The notes: generated from the letters alone by a model not told the origin. A stretch of 64,000 nt of DNA from Porphyrobacter sp. ULC335 (GCF_025917005.1 NZ_CP078091.1:930001-994000); one strand, 5' to 3'. Shown: positions 43,331-53,470, counted from the first letter of the stretch. Translations and numbers: made by a program.

Positions 43331-44375
43331 GTTGATTATTGTCCAGTGTTCAGTCAAATTATCAAAGTGCAGAAGGGCGCAACAAAAGAGATGTGGAACT
43401 TTGTAATTGATACTTGAGCGTACTGCAAGGCGATGGCGACGCTGCTCGATGTCGTGCAGCCACAGGGGGGCCTCAACACGCACTCGGCGTATTCCGGGAA
43501 AAGATATTTTATGGCGCACGCCGAGAATGCATGAACTCACCTTGGAGTGTACCGCTGGCCGACCATTAAGACGAGCGCGTTACGGAATTCTAAACCAAAA
43601 GAAGATCCGGCGTCCGGCGTCCGGGGTCGATCTCTCTCCGAAACATGCTGCATGACTGGCGCGCCGGTTGAAATCGTGCGTCCTCGCCGTCGTAAAAGAC
43701 GGTCCAAGACGCACTGGTTTCGCATCCATGTCGAAAGGTTGGCATGCTGTGTGGTCAGGGCTTGGGTAGATTTTTGGAGCTTGCGCGCTGGTAGCCAGAT
43801 AGAGCCAATCGCCTGGCCTGCTCGCCACATGCTCTTCTTCAAGTTTGCGGTCGCGAGATCTGCGCCGCCCATTGCGGCGCGCCGTAATGGCCCGGCCGGG
43901 TAAGGGGCGTGAGGTGTAAAACCTGCAGTTTGGCAAGCGCCGCAATCAAATGAGTCTCTGAATTTAAATCGATTTAAACCATTAAAATGATCAGGCCCGT
44001 TGCATAACCAATTCCTTTAAGTTAATTTGCTGACCTAATTGGGGAAGAGGGTCGCCTTGTCCATATTGATAAAAATACTCGGTCAGAGGGATACTCTGAC
44101 GCAAAGGAGGCTTTTGCTTTTGGCAATAATGTCCTCTTACGGAAAATCGCTGATGCTTTGGTTGAGGCCTGATTTGCGCCTTAACTCCGGGCGGTGTCAA
44201 CGCGCGCCGGCCGTGCTTCAATTATGGGCTCCCCCCCATTCTGGTCCAAGTCTGCGGTGCGCGTGGGCTTGTTCATGGACGTCAGCAGCTTTTCGGCAAA
44301 TCCTCTTCTGCCTGCTCAAAGAGCGAGAGTGATTAGACTGAATCAGTTTTCCCCTTTGGGAGGAGATCGGTCGCC
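43331..44375. other. Non-coding stretch, partly AT-rich
   Basis: About 1 kb without a convincing gene. From about 43950 to 44350 the base composition drops well below the surroundings (runs such as TTTAAATCGATTTAAACC at 43962-43979, itself a palindrome), which suggests foreign DNA or a promoter/origin-like region. A minus-strand frame at 43991-44221 has no recognisable motif. Confidence 0.35.
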
Positions 44376-44843
44376 ATGCCGATGAATAAAGCAGAAGACA
44401 TGAATCTCTTCGAACATCTCGAAAAAATTGACGTATTGATTGCCGAAATAAAGAACTATGCGAGCCGTTCGATTGGCATTGACGAGCAGGTGCCCTCTTC
44501 GGCGCGAACTGGATCGGCCGTCGATATTGCTCTCAGGATTTATCGCCAGCGTAGAGCGCGTGCGAAGCACTTTTCTGTCGAGAGGTTGTTTGGCGAGCCG
44601 GCGTGGGACATGCTTCTGGACCTGTTTATCAGGCAGGAGCGCGGGGAAGTGGTGTCCATAAAGAGCGCTTGCATCGGGTCTATGGTACCCCACACGACGG
44701 CGCTGCGGTGGCTCAATCTACTTGCCATGGAGGGGTTGGTTGCTCTTGAGGACGATCCCGCCGATCACCGACGCAGGAACGTCATCCTGAGTCCTCGTGC
44801 CATCGAGGCTATGGCAAATTTTCTTCATGAGATTGAGGACTGA
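44376..44843 (+). CDS. MarR-like winged-helix regulator
   Basis: 155 residues, starting MPMNKAEDMNLFEHLEKIDV with GGGAGGAG before the ATG. The C-terminal half is a winged helix: FGEPAWDMLLDLFIRQERGE, SACIGSMVPHTTALRWLNLL, MEGLVALEDDPADHRRRNVI. The N-terminal 50 residues are a helical extension. It precedes another small regulator and the DUF1800/DUF1501 pair; whether it controls them is unknown. Confidence 0.75.
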   Translation: MPMNKAEDMNLFEHLEKIDVLIAEIKNYASRSIGIDEQVPSSARTGSAVDIALRIYRQRRARAKHFSVERLFGEPAWDMLLDLFIRQERGEVVSIKSACIGSMVPHTTALRWLNLLAMEGLVALEDDPADHRRRNVILSPRAIEAMANFLHEIED

Positions 44844-45022
44844 CTGAGAGGCGCCGCCGGACCTTTAAAGCGCCAGATCTCATGCAGCCAACCCGAGCAC
44901 CAACGGACAATGCACGCAGGTTTGAGTGCCGCCGAACGAAGTCATAAGTAGTCTCACGGAAGAGGTCCATGGGAATTACCCTGATAGAATCGCTTCTCAG
45001 AACAGGTGCGGGGGGCAATATA

Positions 45023-45373
45023 ATGGCTACACATCACTGTCCGAACTGCGGGGTTCAACTGAAGGACTTTGATGCACTTTCGTTTGGAAACGTAACTATC
45101 GATGAGCCGGGCAGGTTGGCCTATAATGCTGACCCGGTTTATCTTCCGCCTACTCAATTCATTCTGGCTGACGCTCTTGTCCGTGCTCGTGGCAGAAGCG
45201 TAACGCGCTCGATGTTAGCAAATCTTTTGAGTTCGGAAATCAACGACTCCTCAGTTACCAAGTATATAAACAGATTGAGAGAGGCATTTCGAACATTCGA
45301 TCCCAATTTCGATCAGATTGAATGCGTGAAAGGCTTCTCCGCCTATCGATGGATTTATAGGGAAGTTAAGTAA
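45023..45373 (+). CDS. Zinc-knuckle plus OmpR-type winged-helix protein
   Basis: 116 residues from ATG 45023 (MATHHCPNCGVQLKDFDALS). A single CPNCG knuckle is followed by an OmpR/PhoB-type DNA-binding domain (YLPPTQFILADALVRARGRS, LLSSEINDSSVTKYINRLRE, ECVKGFSAYRWIY) without any receiver domain. The ATG 54 bases upstream gives an unlikely N terminus. The lack of a receiver means its activity is not set by classical phosphorylation; metal binding is possible. Confidence 0.7.
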   Translation: MATHHCPNCGVQLKDFDALSFGNVTIDEPGRLAYNADPVYLPPTQFILADALVRARGRSVTRSMLANLLSSEINDSSVTKYINRLREAFRTFDPNFDQIECVKGFSAYRWIYREVK

Positions 45374-45500
45374 ATATACGAGTTATGCTCACGTATATGT
45401 GTTTCTCCATAAATTCCCCAACAAGGTTAATTAGACTAAGCGCCCAATTATATGTCCGGCATCGGGGCTTGTGCTCCGATTTGTCAAGCCGGAGTAATAC

Positions 45501-47405
45501 ATGGGTGCCCGAAACCATGAATGTGGCGGTTCTGAAGAGCTGGCCAGAGATAGGATAGCTCCGCGACAGGCGCGGGCAGCGCAAGGCGTTTCGCGCCGCA
45601 TGCTTCTTGCGACTTCGACGCTTGCCACCGCCGCATGCGGCGGAGGTGAAACGCCGAAGGCGACAACCGGACCCGTGTCACAGCCAGGACCAAGCCCTGC
45701 TCCGACGCCCAGTCCTACGCCCACGCCGACGCCAAGTCCTACGCCCACGCCGACACCCAGTCCGACACCCGCGCCGACGTCATCGAACCAGCAAATTACC
45801 CCGACGAGGCAGGCTGCTGCACGGGGATTGCTGCATGTCACTTTCGGCGCAAGCCCGGCTTTGATCGACCAGGTCGAGAAGGAGGGGTTTGCCTCATGGT
45901 TGAATCGTCAGATCCCTGTGTCCAACGATTCCACGTCGGTCGATTTCTTTTCCTCTCGCGGAATGGACGCAATCGATACGAATGCGCATTTCAGAAACGA
46001 ACTGAACTTCGATGCGATGATCTGGTCTCAGCTGCTTTCGCAGGGAAACCAGGTCCGAAAGCGAATGGCCCTCGCATTGTCCCAGATCTTCGTGGTTTCT
46101 CTCACCGGGATGAATCTTCCATGGCGGCCGCAGGCCGTGGGCGCCTATTGGGACCTTCTGAATATCCACGCCTTCGGCCGGTTCCGTGATCTGCTTGAGG
46201 CCGTCACCCTTAGTCCCGCCATGGGGGCATATCTCAACATGCGGGGAAGCCAGATGGGCGATCCCGTGACCGGCAGGGTCCCCGACGAGAACTATGCTCG
46301 CGAAATCATGCAGCTGTTCTCAATCGGCCTCGTCCATCTCAACATCGACGGCACCCCGAAGCTCAGCAACGGAAGGCCGATCGAAACATACACGAACGCG
46401 GACGTGGAGGGGCTCGCCAAAGTCTTTACCGGCTTCAACCTCGACTATTCGGGCGTGCGCGAATTCCCGTCTCCGATCCCTGGCCCGGCAGTTCCCGATG
46501 TCCGGCTTGTCCGTCAACCGATGACGTCTGATCCCTCGCGGTGGAATCCTCCTTCTTCGCGATCGACACATTCCCTCGAGGAAAAACGCTTTCTCGGCAC
46601 CGTCATCCCGGCGGGGACCGGGCCAGCTGATAGCCTCAAGATCGCCCTCGACGTCCTTGCAGGTCATCCGAATGTCGGTCCCTTCATCGGCAAGCAGCTG
46701 ATCCAACGGCTGGTCACAAGCAATCCGAGTTCCGCCTACGTCGCCCGAGTGGCGGCGGTGTTCAATGACAACGGCCGCGGGGTTCGCGGAGACCTGGGCG
46801 CAGTCTTCCGCGCCATCGCACTCGACCCCGAAGCGACCGATCCGAGCACCGCACAGAACCCGCTATTCGGGAAGTTGCGCGAACCGATCGTCAGGTTTGC
46901 ACAATGGGGAAGAACCTTTGGAGCGCAATCAACTTCAGGCGCATGGAAAATCAGGGACCTCAGTCCGGAATACCTCCTCAACCAATCCCCCTTCAGATCT
47001 CCGTCGGTCTTCAACTTCTTCAGACCCGAATATGTCCCTCCGCGATCTCAGGCCATGGCCAATAATCTGGTCGCGCCGGAATTCCAGATCGCGAACGACA
47101 CAACCGTCGCCAGCTACGTCAACTATATATGGCGAACAGTTGAAGACAATGTCTATTGGTATGATGATATCAAGGCTGACTACACATACTTTCTAGATAT
47201 AGCCGATCAACCTTTGAAGCTTTTGGATGCACTTGATCTTGCACTTACCGCAGGTCAGCTCAGTGAATTTTCCAGAGTCACCATACTCGGTGCCATAGAG
47301 TCGATCTCCGTATCGTCTCCGGCCGACCAGAACGGGAAATTACAGCGCCTGCGTCAGGCAGTGATCCTGATCATGTGTTCAAACGACTACCTGATCCAGA
47401 AATAG
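45501..47405 (+). CDS. DUF1800 family secreted protein
   Basis: 634 residues with a twin-arginine-like start ([20 protein letters not shown], which also forms a lipobox ending in AAC), a Pro-Thr-Ser linker of about 28 residues, then the DUF1800 domain ([26 protein letters not shown]-like [52 protein letters not shown]). DUF1800 and DUF1501 genes typically travel together; they are exported and of unknown function. A lipoprotein on a flexible stalk is inferred. Confidence 0.88.
   Translation: MGARNHECGGSEELARDRIAPRQARAAQGVSRRMLLATSTLATAACGGGETPKATTGPVSQPGPSPAPTPSPTPTPTPSPTPTPTPSPTPAPTSSNQQITPTRQAAARGLLHVTFGASPALIDQVEKEGFASWLNRQIPVSNDSTSVDFFSSRGMDAIDTNAHFRNELNFDAMIWSQLLSQGNQVRKRMALALSQIFVVSLTGMNLPWRPQAVGAYWDLLNIHAFGRFRDLLEAVTLSPAMGAYLNMRGSQMGDPVTGRVPDENYAREIMQLFSIGLVHLNIDGTPKLSNGRPIETYTNADVEGLAKVFTGFNLDYSGVREFPSPIPGPAVPDVRLVRQPMTSDPSRWNPPSSRSTHSLEEKRFLGTVIPAGTGPADSLKIALDVLAGHPNVGPFIGKQLIQRLVTSNPSSAYVARVAAVFNDNGRGVRGDLGAVFRAIALDPEATDPSTAQNPLFGKLREPIVRFAQWGRTFGAQSTSGAWKIRDLSPEYLLNQSPFRSPSVFNFFRPEYVPPRSQAMANNLVAPEFQIANDTTVASYVNYIWRTVEDNVYWYDDIKADYTYFLDIADQPLKLLDALDLALTAGQLSEFSRVTILGAIESISVSSPADQNGKLQRLRQAVILIMCSNDYLIQK
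45714..45761 (+). repeat. 24-bp tandem repeat coding the PT-rich linker
   Basis: Two near-identical 24-bp units, CCTACGCCCACGCCGACGCC-AAGT and the same with ACACCCAGT at the end, are flanked by partial copies (about 45697-45779). They encode PTPTPTPS. The copy number could vary by slippage, altering linker length. Confidence 0.75.
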
Positions 47406-47413
47406 AGGGTACG

Positions 47414-48814
47414 ATGCACATCTTACGTATTGGGGACATCACGCGCCGGACGTTTGTCCGGCGTGCCAGCGCACTCAGTCTGGCAGGAGCCGGCTCGGGC
47501 TACGCACTTGGCCTTGCAGGCCTTGGCGATGCCGCAGCTCAGTCACAACCCAGCGATTACAAGGCTCTCGTATGCATCTTCCTGTTCGGAGGAAATGACC
47601 ACGCGAACACGCTTATCCCCTGTGATGCTGCAAACTATTCCCGCTATGCATCAATCAGGGGCGGCAGCGCTGGTGTTGCAATTCCGCACGAACAATTGGC
47701 CGGGACCGCTTTGGTCCACCCGCAAGATCAGGTCCTCACCGACGACCTGAGATTTGCGCTTGCGCCCGCGATGCCAAACCTTGCGAGACGCTTCAATGAA
47801 GGCAAAATGGCGACGCTGCTTAATGTAGGTCCGCTGATCGCCCCCCTGACCAAAGCCCAGTTCGAGAGCGAGAACATTGGCTCTTTTCCGAGGCCGGACA
47901 AGCTCTTTTCTCACAACGATCAGCAGTCGACCTGGCAGGCCTTTGCACCCGAGAGGGCACGTTTCGGTTGGGGCGGGAGGCTCGGCGACCTGATGCTCTC
48001 GCACAACCAGAACGCCATGTTCACTGCGATCAGCACCAACGGCAACTCTGTGTTCGTTAATGGCGAGAACACGACAGCCACAAACATCAGTCCATATGGC
48101 CCGATCAAAATGTACCCCGCGGCGGGCACGAGCACATTCTCGACAGCTTTGCTGGCGCTCCTCAAACAGCAAAGCCAGAATGTCCTCCAGAACGATTATG
48201 CCCGGATCAACGCACGTTCGATCGAATATTCCGGCTTCATCGATAGCGTTCTTTCCAATTCACCGGAGCATACGAGATTTGGTGATCCGAACTCAATTTC
48301 GGGTCAGCTGTCTACGGTCGCACGCCTGATCGCCGCGCGCCAGCAGCTCGGTGTCAAGCGCCAGATATTCTTCGTGACCATGGGCGGTTTCGATAATCAC
48401 GATGACCTCAAGACGAAGCATCAAGGCCTGTTGGCCGCGCTCGACAGCGCGGTTGGCCGGTTCTACGCGTCAATCGAACAGCTCGGCGTCGAGAACGCTG
48501 TCACGACTTTCACAGCATCGGATTTTGGTCGGACCCTGAGCTTCAATGGTGATGGAACCGACCATGGCTGGGGATCGCATCACTTCATTCTCGGAGGAAG
48601 CGTCAACGGTGGAAGGTATTATGGACGTGCTCCCAGCATCTCGCTCACAAGCGACGATCAGGTTGGACGCGGGAGACTCCTTCCGACGACGTCCGTTGAC
48701 GAATATGCTGCGACACTCGGTCTCTGGTTTGGCGTCTCGCCGAGCAATCTCGGGTTCGTGGCACCAAATATCGCCCGATTTGCCAGTCCCAACCTTGGGT
48801 TCATGCGCCTTTGA
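47414..48814 (+). CDS. DUF1501 family Tat-exported protein
   Basis: 466 residues from ATG 47414, 8 bp after the DUF1800 stop. The twin-arginine signal is DITRRTFVRRASALSLAGAG. The DUF1501 (sulfatase-like fold) motifs include CIFLFGGNDHANTLIP, LFSHNDQQSTWQA, MGGFDNHDDL, TASDFGRTLSFNGDGTDHGW and GSHHFILGG. It is folded in the cytoplasm and sent through Tat. Together with DUF1800 it forms a conserved pair of unknown activity, possibly a periplasmic hydrolase. Confidence 0.9.
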   Translation: MHILRIGDITRRTFVRRASALSLAGAGSGYALGLAGLGDAAAQSQPSDYKALVCIFLFGGNDHANTLIPCDAANYSRYASIRGGSAGVAIPHEQLAGTALVHPQDQVLTDDLRFALAPAMPNLARRFNEGKMATLLNVGPLIAPLTKAQFESENIGSFPRPDKLFSHNDQQSTWQAFAPERARFGWGGRLGDLMLSHNQNAMFTAISTNGNSVFVNGENTTATNISPYGPIKMYPAAGTSTFSTALLALLKQQSQNVLQNDYARINARSIEYSGFIDSVLSNSPEHTRFGDPNSISGQLSTVARLIAARQQLGVKRQIFFVTMGGFDNHDDLKTKHQGLLAALDSAVGRFYASIEQLGVENAVTTFTASDFGRTLSFNGDGTDHGWGSHHFILGGSVNGGRYYGRAPSISLTSDDQVGRGRLLPTTSVDEYAATLGLWFGVSPSNLGFVAPNIARFASPNLGFMRL

Positions 48815-49075
48815 TGCGCAGACATTGTTTTTCCAACAATAGGATTTCATGTTGCGAAAAGTCGCCTGGACTTAAGGGCTTGCACATGTCTCTGGCCGAT
48901 ATGCTTTCGGCCCTGAGGGGGGTATGAATTATAGAGACCCCCATCATAGGGCCGCAAGATTTAATCAAATTTACTCAGACTTTGCTGCGTCCTGACATTC
49001 GGGGGCGTTGCGTTGCGGCAGTTCTATCGAAATCTAATCGCGTTCGCGCTTGCCCTGAGACCTCTAAATTCTCGC
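48815..49075. other. Intergenic region
   Basis: No gene or clear terminator. Contains an AT-rich patch around 48955-48985 in a convergent gap between the DUF1501 gene and the amidohydrolase gene. Confidence 0.3.
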
Positions 49076-52000
49076 TCATCCTGCGTCTCCATCAGCGTGG
49101 CCGCGGCCTTCGTTGGTAGAGCGCTGAGAGCCGCCCGCCCCCATGCCGCCGGCCTGCTCCCACCAATAGCTGCGACGGGTGTCGGTGCCGGTGCCGATCT
49201 CGTTCATCGTCCTTGCATCATAGAGCCGCCCGCCAAGCATGACCTTCTCGATATTGTCGGTGTTGGCGATGTCGGCGCTGGGATCGTCCGACAGGATGAC
49301 CAGATCGGCAAGCTTGCCAACTTCGATACTGCCAATGTCCTTGGCCATGCCGAGCGACTGCGCGGCACTGATAGTCCCTGCCTTGAGTGCCTCGACCGGA
49401 CTCATTCCACCGCGTACGAAGCTCCATAGCTCCCAATGCGCGCCCACGCCCGCCTGCTGGCCATGCGCGCCGATGCTGACCTTGACCCCGCGCTCGGCAA
49501 GCTTCTTCGCCTCGCGCGCATTGTCGTCATCGACGAAGGCCCAATCGGGTGCCTTGGTGCGCCGGGCTGTATCGGCAAGCAGCATCTTGGGTGGGGTATG
49601 CACCATCAGCGGGTTTTCCCAGACATTGGTCGCCTGCCGCCAGTAGGGATCGCCCGCCAGCCCTCCATAGGTCACGACAAGCGTGGGTGTGTAGTTGGTA
49701 GCCGACTGGCCAAACAGCTGAAGTACGTCTTCATACATCACATCAACCGGCACATTGTGCTCGAGCGTCGAGTTGCCGTCGGCGACGATGTTCATGTCCA
49801 TGCCAAACAACGAACCGCCCTCGGCCACCACCAGGATATCTTCCGCCGCGGCGGCGCGCACCACCATCTGCCGCTGTTCACGGCGCGGCTGGTTGTAGTT
49901 CTTCACGGAAATGCCGCCTTGCGCCTTGATCCGGCGCACGTGCGCCAGCGCGTCCTCGTAGCTGTCGATTCGCGCGTACACATCGGGGGCCTTGGCCCCG
50001 TAGATGATCTCGCCGGTCGAGAAGATGCGCGGGCCCAGCGTCAACCCTGCGCGCTGGCGTTCGGCTGCGGCGAACACGGTGCTCGCCTGACTCGAAGGGT
50101 TATGGATCGTGGTCACACCCATCGCCAGGTCCTGTAGCAGCGACCAGTTCTGCTGCGGTATGAGATCACCCACCCCGTAGGCACCGTGGGCGTGGGCATC
50201 GACGAGGCCGGGTATGATCGTTTTGCCGCTGGCGTCGATGCGGGTCGCATCCTCGGGGAAGGCAATCTTGACCGTGGTAGCATCATGCACCCCCACGATC
50301 CGGTCGCCTTCGATCACGATCAGCCCGTTCTCGATCACCCCGGCATCGCTGGCGCCGAGGCCAGCGCGCATTGTCAGAATCCGCGCCCCGGTGATGATGG
50401 TCGTGCCCGAAGGCTTGGCCTTCTGCACCGTTACCTGCAGCGGAATGCCGGTGGTCGGCGGCGTGTAGGCAGCGGTCTTGTCGGTTTCGGCCTTGGGGGT
50501 ACTGGCAAACAGCGCCGGGACATTCACATTTTGGAGCAAAGGCCCGATTGACCAGAACAGCGTCTCGCCGCCATTGGCCCAGCCTAGGTAATCCGCGCCT
50601 CCGCTGCTGACCTTGGTGACAGGCAACGAACCTCCAGTCTCGCTGACGTCGACCGGCTTGCCGCCGGGCGCCAGCGGCATGGCGAAGACTTCGTAATTCT
50701 GGCGGAAGGCGATCGTGCGGCCATCGGGCGCAATCCTCAGATCATTGGCAAGGTCGCCTTTGGCGTGGGTGCGCTTCGCCTCGCCCGACAGGTCGGTCGA
50801 GACCAGTGCGAGGTTGCCGCCGTCGCGTGCGACCATGAACAAGCGGTCATTCGCCTCGCCCCACTGCGGATTGGCACCGTCACGGGTCACAAGCTTCGCC
50901 CCGCCAGAGCCATCGACAGGCATCACATAGATGCCGGGATTTTCCGAAAAGTCGGGGGCGGTCAGGTATCCGCCTTCGCGTTTCTCGAAGGCGATCATCG
51001 TGCCGTCGGGGGAAAAGGCAATGTTGCCGAAATGCCCGGGTCCGGTCAGCACGCTGCGGTTCTGGCCATTCGCATCGGCGATAACGATCTCGCCGAGCTT
51101 GTCGTCGCTCCAACGGACATAAGCGAGGCGGCTGCCGTCCCGGCTGAATGCGGGAAAGGCTTCGACAACATCGGCCGGATCGCCGGTAAGCGGTGCAGGC
51201 GCATCCTTGCCGCGGGCCGATTTGCCGTGGAGCCGCCCCAGGCTCTCGAACACCACGCGGGTGCCATCGGGCGAAAGCGTGGCAAACCGCGGCATCGTGG
51301 TCGTGACGGTGTCAGGCGCGACATCGATCACGGGATGCGGCGCGGCAGCTACGGCGCGCGTGTCATTGACCGCGAAGGGGATCACCGCATGACCCGACCC
51401 GTCGCGGTTCACGCGGTTGAGCTTCCCGCCCGCCCAGAACACGATTCCACTGCTGTCAGGCAGCCAGTCCAGGTTGGGATAGACGCCGGTGACGGCCCAG
51501 GTCTCCTGTACGTCAAGATCAAGCTTGCCGTAGATCATCCTTTCCCGGCCCGAAGCGAGGTCCTTGACCCAGAGCTGGGTCTGATCCTTGTCGCGGCGCA
51601 CGAAAGCGATGTCCTTGCCGTCTGGCGAGGGCGCGGGACGTACCGCTCCGCCATAGCCACTGACTGCGGTCGTCACTTCGCCCGTCGTCAGATCATGGCG
51701 CTCGATGGCGAAGATGCCGGCCTGCGAGTCCTGCGCGTACTCGAAGGTGTTTCCGGGCGTGGTGTTGCGGGTGTAGTAGATCGCGGTGCCATCTGCCGCA
51801 AACACGGGCTCGCCCAATTCCTTCTGCAGCCGTTCGTTGGCGCGCTCAACGACCTGCACCCCGCCGCCTCCCGAGACGTGGTAAAGCCAGATCTCGCCGG
51901 TGCCGGCACTCCGTTCGGTAGTGAAGTGCTTCTTGGCCGCAATGAAACGCCCGTCAGGCGACCAGGCCGGCTGGTTCAGCAGGCGGAAGTCCTCCTTGGT

Positions 52001-52414
52001 CAGTTGCCGCTTGTCGCTGCCGTCAGCGTTCATCACCCAGATGTTGTCCCCGCCGCCGCGGTCGGATGTGAATGCGATGCGTGTGCCATCGGGCGAAAAG
52101 CGCGGTTGCACATCCCATGACAGGCCTTCCGAAATGCGCTTCGGTGTCCCGCCAGTGATCGGCATGGTGTAGATATCGCCCAGCATTGTGAAGGCGAGCG
52201 TCTTCCCGTCGGGCGCCACGTCGACATCCATCCAGGTGCCTTCATCGGTCTTGATGGTCACCTGCTTGAGCACCGCCCCCTTTGGCGCTTCAACATCCCA
52301 TTTTTCCTCGGCCTGGGTGTCTTTCCCCTTTGCAGGGGCGGCACCAAGAGGTGCCAAAAGGTTGGGTGCAAGGCAGGCGGTCCCGGCCAGCAAGGCGGCG
52401 GCGAAACGGTGCAT
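49076..52414 (-). CDS. Secreted beta-propeller plus amidohydrolase fusion protein
   Basis: 1,112 residues from ATG 52414 with signal peptide MHRFAAALLAGTACLAPNLL. Residues about 40-640 are TolB/PD40-type propeller blades (WMDVDVAPDGKTLAFTMLGD, QPRFSPDGTRIAFTSDRGGG, NIAFSPDGTMIAFEKREGGY). Residues about 680-1,080 form a metal-dependent amidohydrolase: GKTIIPGLVDAHAHGAYGVG (His-x-His), NVPVDVMYEDV and SIEVGKLADLVILSDDP. It is a periplasmic hydrolase of the imidazolonepropionase/prolidase-like type with an unknown, probably peptide-like, substrate. Confidence 0.9.
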   Translation of the reverse strand: MHRFAAALLAGTACLAPNLLAPLGAAPAKGKDTQAEEKWDVEAPKGAVLKQVTIKTDEGTWMDVDVAPDGKTLAFTMLGDIYTMPITGGTPKRISEGLSWDVQPRFSPDGTRIAFTSDRGGGDNIWVMNADGSDKRQLTKEDFRLLNQPAWSPDGRFIAAKKHFTTERSAGTGEIWLYHVSGGGGVQVVERANERLQKELGEPVFAADGTAIYYTRNTTPGNTFEYAQDSQAGIFAIERHDLTTGEVTTAVSGYGGAVRPAPSPDGKDIAFVRRDKDQTQLWVKDLASGRERMIYGKLDLDVQETWAVTGVYPNLDWLPDSSGIVFWAGGKLNRVNRDGSGHAVIPFAVNDTRAVAAAPHPVIDVAPDTVTTTMPRFATLSPDGTRVVFESLGRLHGKSARGKDAPAPLTGDPADVVEAFPAFSRDGSRLAYVRWSDDKLGEIVIADANGQNRSVLTGPGHFGNIAFSPDGTMIAFEKREGGYLTAPDFSENPGIYVMPVDGSGGAKLVTRDGANPQWGEANDRLFMVARDGGNLALVSTDLSGEAKRTHAKGDLANDLRIAPDGRTIAFRQNYEVFAMPLAPGGKPVDVSETGGSLPVTKVSSGGADYLGWANGGETLFWSIGPLLQNVNVPALFASTPKAETDKTAAYTPPTTGIPLQVTVQKAKPSGTTIITGARILTMRAGLGASDAGVIENGLIVIEGDRIVGVHDATTVKIAFPEDATRIDASGKTIIPGLVDAHAHGAYGVGDLIPQQNWSLLQDLAMGVTTIHNPSSQASTVFAAAERQRAGLTLGPRIFSTGEIIYGAKAPDVYARIDSYEDALAHVRRIKAQGGISVKNYNQPRREQRQMVVRAAAAEDILVVAEGGSLFGMDMNIVADGNSTLEHNVPVDVMYEDVLQLFGQSATNYTPTLVVTYGGLAGDPYWRQATNVWENPLMVHTPPKMLLADTARRTKAPDWAFVDDDNAREAKKLAERGVKVSIGAHGQQAGVGAHWELWSFVRGGMSPVEALKAGTISAAQSLGMAKDIGSIEVGKLADLVILSDDPSADIANTDNIEKVMLGGRLYDARTMNEIGTGTDTRRSYWWEQAGGMGAGGSQRSTNEGRGHADGDAG

Positions 52415-52647
52415 GGAAAGTCTCCCTCTGTCGGCGCGAGAGAGTAGCGGGACATAGGATTTTATCCAGAGGCAGGGCATGTCGTTGGTCGACGACGAAT
52501 TGCATCACGCAATCTGGTTCACTGCGCGATTGGATCCTGAGCTATTGCTGCCAGTCTCCAGGAAAAAGGACGACGTCGGGGCCATTCGTGATAACCCTAA
52601 GACATTCCGTTTGCTTCGATATCAAGATCAAGCGTAACGTGATAAAT

Positions 52648-52685
52648 GAACGTGGGGACGAGCCTCGAGGCTCGTCCCCACGTTC
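52648..52685. terminator. 38-bp perfect palindrome
   Basis: GAACGTGGGGACGAGCCT followed directly by its mirror complement, centred on CCTCGAGG, with no loop bases. It lies 18 bp after the end of the lipoprotein gene read on the minus strand (52703). It can form a very stable hairpin and so may end that transcript; there is no T-run on either side. Confidence 0.55.
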
Positions 52686-52702
52686 CTATCAGCCTCCTTT
52701 GA

Positions 52703-53206
52703 TCAGTCTTCTAGGCCCGCAAGTTTCGGCCCAATGGTCTTCGCAACGTCCAAACGAACAGAGTCATTGTGAGCCTGAACTGTCGAGACGACAGTGCCTT
52801 TTTCGTCAAGAAGTACGGCTTCGTCAGACGTCCCTTCCCGAGCGAGCTGCACAATAAGAGGTCGCGGATATAGGCGGTTAGAGGAGCCGTTAGTACCATC
52901 AACAACAGCGCCAATGCCGCCGCCGAGCAGGATATTGCCAAAGCTACCACCGCCGAGCTTGGATTGGATTAGAACGTAAGTGGGCTTGTAACCAGCAGCG
53001 AAAAGATCGACACGCTGATCAGTCTTACGCTTCATCTCAAGCGTGCAAGGTGTTTTGCATTCTTGCCCGCTTGTAAACTTTGCAGTTGCCCCGTCTGGTC
53101 GCGTTTCTGTCGTGTAGTCCACATTCGTCCCATTGAGGACCGTAGCACAGCCGCCAGTGGCAAATGCGCTTGCAGCGGCGACCGCCGCTAGAACCATGTT
53201 CTTCAT
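52703..53206 (-). CDS. Small lipoprotein, PEGA-like
   Basis: 167 residues with a lipoprotein signal (MKNMVLAAVAAASAFATGGC; lipobox TGGC). The rest reads ETRPDGATAKFTSGQECKTP, CTLEMKRKTDQRVDLFAAGY, then a Gly-rich segment GGGSFGNILLGGGIGAVVDG and a C-terminal RPLIVQLAREGTSDEAVL. The first half resembles PEGA-type beta domains. Family relatives are common in alphaproteobacteria with no assigned function. Confidence 0.75.
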   Translation of the reverse strand: MKNMVLAAVAAASAFATGGCATVLNGTNVDYTTETRPDGATAKFTSGQECKTPCTLEMKRKTDQRVDLFAAGYKPTYVLIQSKLGGGSFGNILLGGGIGAVVDGTNGSSNRLYPRPLIVQLAREGTSDEAVLLDEKGTVVSTVQAHNDSVRLDVAKTIGPKLAGLED

Positions 53207-53377
53207 TGTTCCCCCTATTAGTTCATATCAGCGAATAGTTCGCTAGCCATCTGTTAGCAAACCGGTTTCCTGCGGCAACCAGAAAACTGGCGACGTCGGA
53301 AAAGCTCGTCGCCATGGCTTCCGAGTTGCTTCGCAAGCCCCCCCCTGCCTGTTGCAGCCGACTTCGGCTGGCCGCTC
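53207..53377. other. Intergenic region
   Basis: Nothing recognised apart from the promoter region expected for the lipoprotein gene. Confidence 0.3.
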
Positions 53378-53470
53378 TCATGGTTTACGCCGAATGGACC
53401 AAATGAGCGCTGAGATTGCAGTTATGAGCACTGCGATCGCGGCGATGACTGCCGGGTCGAGTATCAACAT
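53378..53470 (-). CDS. 30-residue single-helix membrane microprotein
   Basis: MLILDPAVIAAIAVLITAIS, then ALIWSIRRKP: one membrane helix and a basic C-terminal end. The ATG at 53470 is preceded by GGAGG at a 6-nt spacing, the best start signal in this stretch. Similar sequences ending in W-x-x-RRKP recur in sphingomonads, by my recollection. The likely function is a small membrane adaptor; unknown. Confidence 0.65.
   Translation of the reverse strand: MLILDPAVIAAIAVLITAISALIWSIRRKP

Noticed and set aside
43991..44221. 76-codon minus-strand frame
   Set aside because: In AT-rich DNA with no recognisable domain or ribosome site.
45697..45779. Short repeated units resembling a CRISPR-like pattern
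   Set aside because: In-frame coding repeat of a PT-rich linker with no spacers and no cas genes.
50765..52120. 451-codon plus-strand frame
   Set aside because: Antisense to the amidohydrolase fusion gene; sequence is low-complexity and without motifs.
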